Source of the DNA: Collimonas sp. OK607
Lineage (GTDB): Bacteria > Pseudomonadota > Gammaproteobacteria > Burkholderiales > Burkholderiaceae_D
DNA: 64,000 nucleotides
Reading direction: 5' to 3'
Assembly: GCF_900111995.1 (NCBI RefSeq)
Contig: NZ_FOKF01000013.1
Location: 51,286-115,285 of the forward strand
The translations under genes were made by a program, and so were the position numbers. This document shows, piece by piece, positions 62,905 through 64,000 of the stretch. Below the pieces are notes generated by a model that made no database searches, had not been told where the DNA came from, and worked only from the letters and a program-made list of their open reading frames with translations. Every line of letters starts with the position of its first letter. Position 1 is the first letter of the stretch.

Positions 62905-64000
62905 ATGAATAAAATTTACCGCACCGTATACAGCGAAGTACTTGGCACGTGGGTTGCCGTCTCTGAGAATACTGCCGCACGGGGTAAGCGTAGTAGTTCG
63001 AAGGTTGGGGCTGTGATGGTTGCTGCGGTGTTGGGAGCGGTGATGTTGGCGTCTCCGGGAGCGGGGGCGGTCGGGACTCAGCTTGGCGGAGGCTCTGCTT
63101 CAAATACCAGTATAGCGATTGGGGAAGGTGGCAATGGTAACAATGCCAGTTCCAGCACTACCGCAAGCGGAGCCAACTCCGTTGCCGTGGGATCTAGCAC
63201 GAATGCTGCTGGAGATAATTCAACCGCACTCGGCAACGGCGCGAATGCTTATGGAACTAATTCAACCGCACTCGGCAACGGCGCGAAAGCTAACAACTAC
63301 AGCATCGCTATCGGGAATGTTGCGAATGCTTCTGGAGGTAGTTCAACCGCGATCGGCTCTAATGCCCAAGCGACCAAGGCCGGCTCCTTCGCTCTAGGCG
63401 ACGATGCCACTGCCAGCGGAATTTCATCAGTCGCTATTGGCGGCGGTAGTGGTGACACTTTTAATGGCTCAAAAGCTGCCGCTGATCAGTCCATTGCAAT
63501 CGGAAAATCGTCCTCCGTAATAAGCACTGCCACCAATGGTGTCGCCATTGGCGTCGGGGCGACTGCAAGTTATGCCAACAGCGTGGCGATTGGACAGGGC
63601 AGTGTTACCGGACTGAGCACATCGACTAGCCAGGGTTTCCTGACTGGAACCACGGCACTTTCGGAAATCTCGGTCGGCGCGCCAACCGCGTTGCGTCGCA
63701 TTACTAATGTGGCAGATGGTTCTGCTCTTCAGGATGCAGTAACGGTTCGCCAGCTCACTACATTGTCGACGGCAGTGTCGACCGGTATCACTTCGTTATC
63801 CACCGGTCTGAGTTCCACCAACAGTAACGTGACTTCGTTGTCGACCGGCTTGAGTTCCACGAACAGCAACGTGACTTCGTTGTCGACGGGTTTGAGTTCC
63901 ACCAACAGTAATGTGACTTCGTTGTCGACAGGCTTGAGCTCGACCAACAGTAACGTGACCTCGTTGTCGACCGGACTGTCATCAACCAACAGCAATGTGA
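62905..64000 (+). CDS. Trimeric autotransporter adhesin (YadA-like), 5' part, runs off right edge
   Basis: 365 codons visible. It starts with the extended signal peptide MNKIYRTVYSEVLGTWVAVS (ESPR), a charged linker and a hydrophobic core (GAVMVAAVLGAVMLASPGAGA). The head has YadA-type repeats (NSTALGNGANAYG, YSIAIGNVANASG, SSTAIGSNAQATK) at about 85-180, a neck RRITNVADGSALQDAVTVRQL near 260-280, and a stalk of 14-residue repeats TSLSTGLSSTNSNV from residue 296 on. The C-terminal membrane anchor is beyond the window. Trimeric adhesins bind host or surface ligands and drive aggregation. Confidence 0.93.
   Translation, partial: MNKIYRTVYSEVLGTWVAVSENTAARGKRSSSKVGAVMVAAVLGAVMLASPGAGAVGTQLGGGSASNTSIAIGEGGNGNNASSSTTASGANSVAVGSSTNAAGDNSTALGNGANAYGTNSTALGNGAKANNYSIAIGNVANASGGSSTAIGSNAQATKAGSFALGDDATASGISSVAIGGGSGDTFNGSKAAADQSIAIGKSSSVISTATNGVAIGVGATASYANSVAIGQGSVTGLSTSTSQGFLTGTTALSEISVGAPTALRRITNVADGSALQDAVTVRQLTTLSTAVSTGITSLSTGLSSTNSNVTSLSTGLSSTNSNVTSLSTGLSSTNSNVTSLSTGLSSTNSNVTSLSTGLSSTNSNV
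63216..63287. repeat. Exact 30-bp direct repeat in the adhesin head
   Basis: Identical 30-bp stretches at 63216-63245 and 63258-63287 encode part of the NSTALGNGA unit; the period is 42 bp (14 residues), the same as the stalk repeat, suggesting duplication of a 14-residue unit. Confidence 0.7.
63790..64000. repeat. 42-bp tandem repeats in the adhesin stalk
   Basis: Five units of 42 bp (63790, 63832, 63874, 63916, 63958) encode TSLSTGLSSTNSNV; they are identical in protein sequence with silent base changes, and continue past the window edge. Such arrays change length by slipped replication. Confidence 0.9.

Overview
The window looks like a chromosome segment of a betaproteobacterium, most likely Burkholderiales and Oxalobacteraceae-like (Collimonas/Herbaspirillum type). 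The basis is the gene order gyrA-serC-pheA-hisC-tyrA-aroA-cmk-rpsA-ihfB-lapA-lapB-ugd-hldA, the ompA-ubiG-HAD phosphatase cluster, moderately GC-rich codon use, and an ssrA tag ending in ALAA. The genus is inferred from gene order and protein character, without a database search.

Bases 1 to about 22,200 are accessory DNA dominated by a temperate prophage with HK97-type packaging. Going leftward on the minus strand, the early operon runs from an AlpA/Xis-like HTH gene through a BRO-type antirepressor, a Sak4-like ATPase, a DUF669-like protein, a Cas4-like nuclease, a primase-helicase, a RuvC-like resolvase and a DUF6362 protein. It ends at a terminator just before a ParB-methyltransferase gene. 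HNH nuclease, small terminase, large terminase (split by an in-frame TAA) and the start of the portal gene follow; the structural genes lie beyond the left edge. Cargo in this part is a plus-strand gene with its own promoter (possibly uracil-DNA-glycosylase-like) at 3.2-3.9 kb and a self-contained two-gene unit of unknown function at 13.8-16.0 kb with a palindrome-overlapped promoter and its own terminator. A DUF2924/serine-recombinase/HTH module (16.2-18.8 kb), a Sel1-repeat protein, a possibly frameshifted P-loop gene and a membrane-anchored coiled-coil protein complete the island. The last two sit between degenerate 59-bp direct repeats. The island abuts an intact ssrA (tmRNA) gene with its own promoter and terminator.

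From 22.4 kb rightward the content is core genome: ssrA, a giant AsmA-like DUF748 protein, the HAD phosphatase, ubiG and two OmpA-like lipid-anchored or periplasmic C-terminal-domain proteins. Then come gyrA and the aromatic/histidine supraoperon, unusual in having a SNF2-type helicase between aroA and cmk, followed by rpsA, ihfB, the lapAB pair controlling LPS synthesis, ugd, hldA, a ComEA-like protein and cysM.

From 51.3 to 61.2 kb are housekeeping genes: an HTH protein, DUF1415, yaeQ (its last codons supplied by a 283-bp MITE-like element), mltB, the TgpA-transglutaminase/DUF58/MoxR operon, a histone-deacetylase-like hydrolase and ylqF. The right end is a 1-kb AT-rich intergenic region, a secreted DUF4019 protein and the 5' part of a trimeric autotransporter adhesin whose stalk contains at least five exact-length 42-bp repeats and runs off the window.
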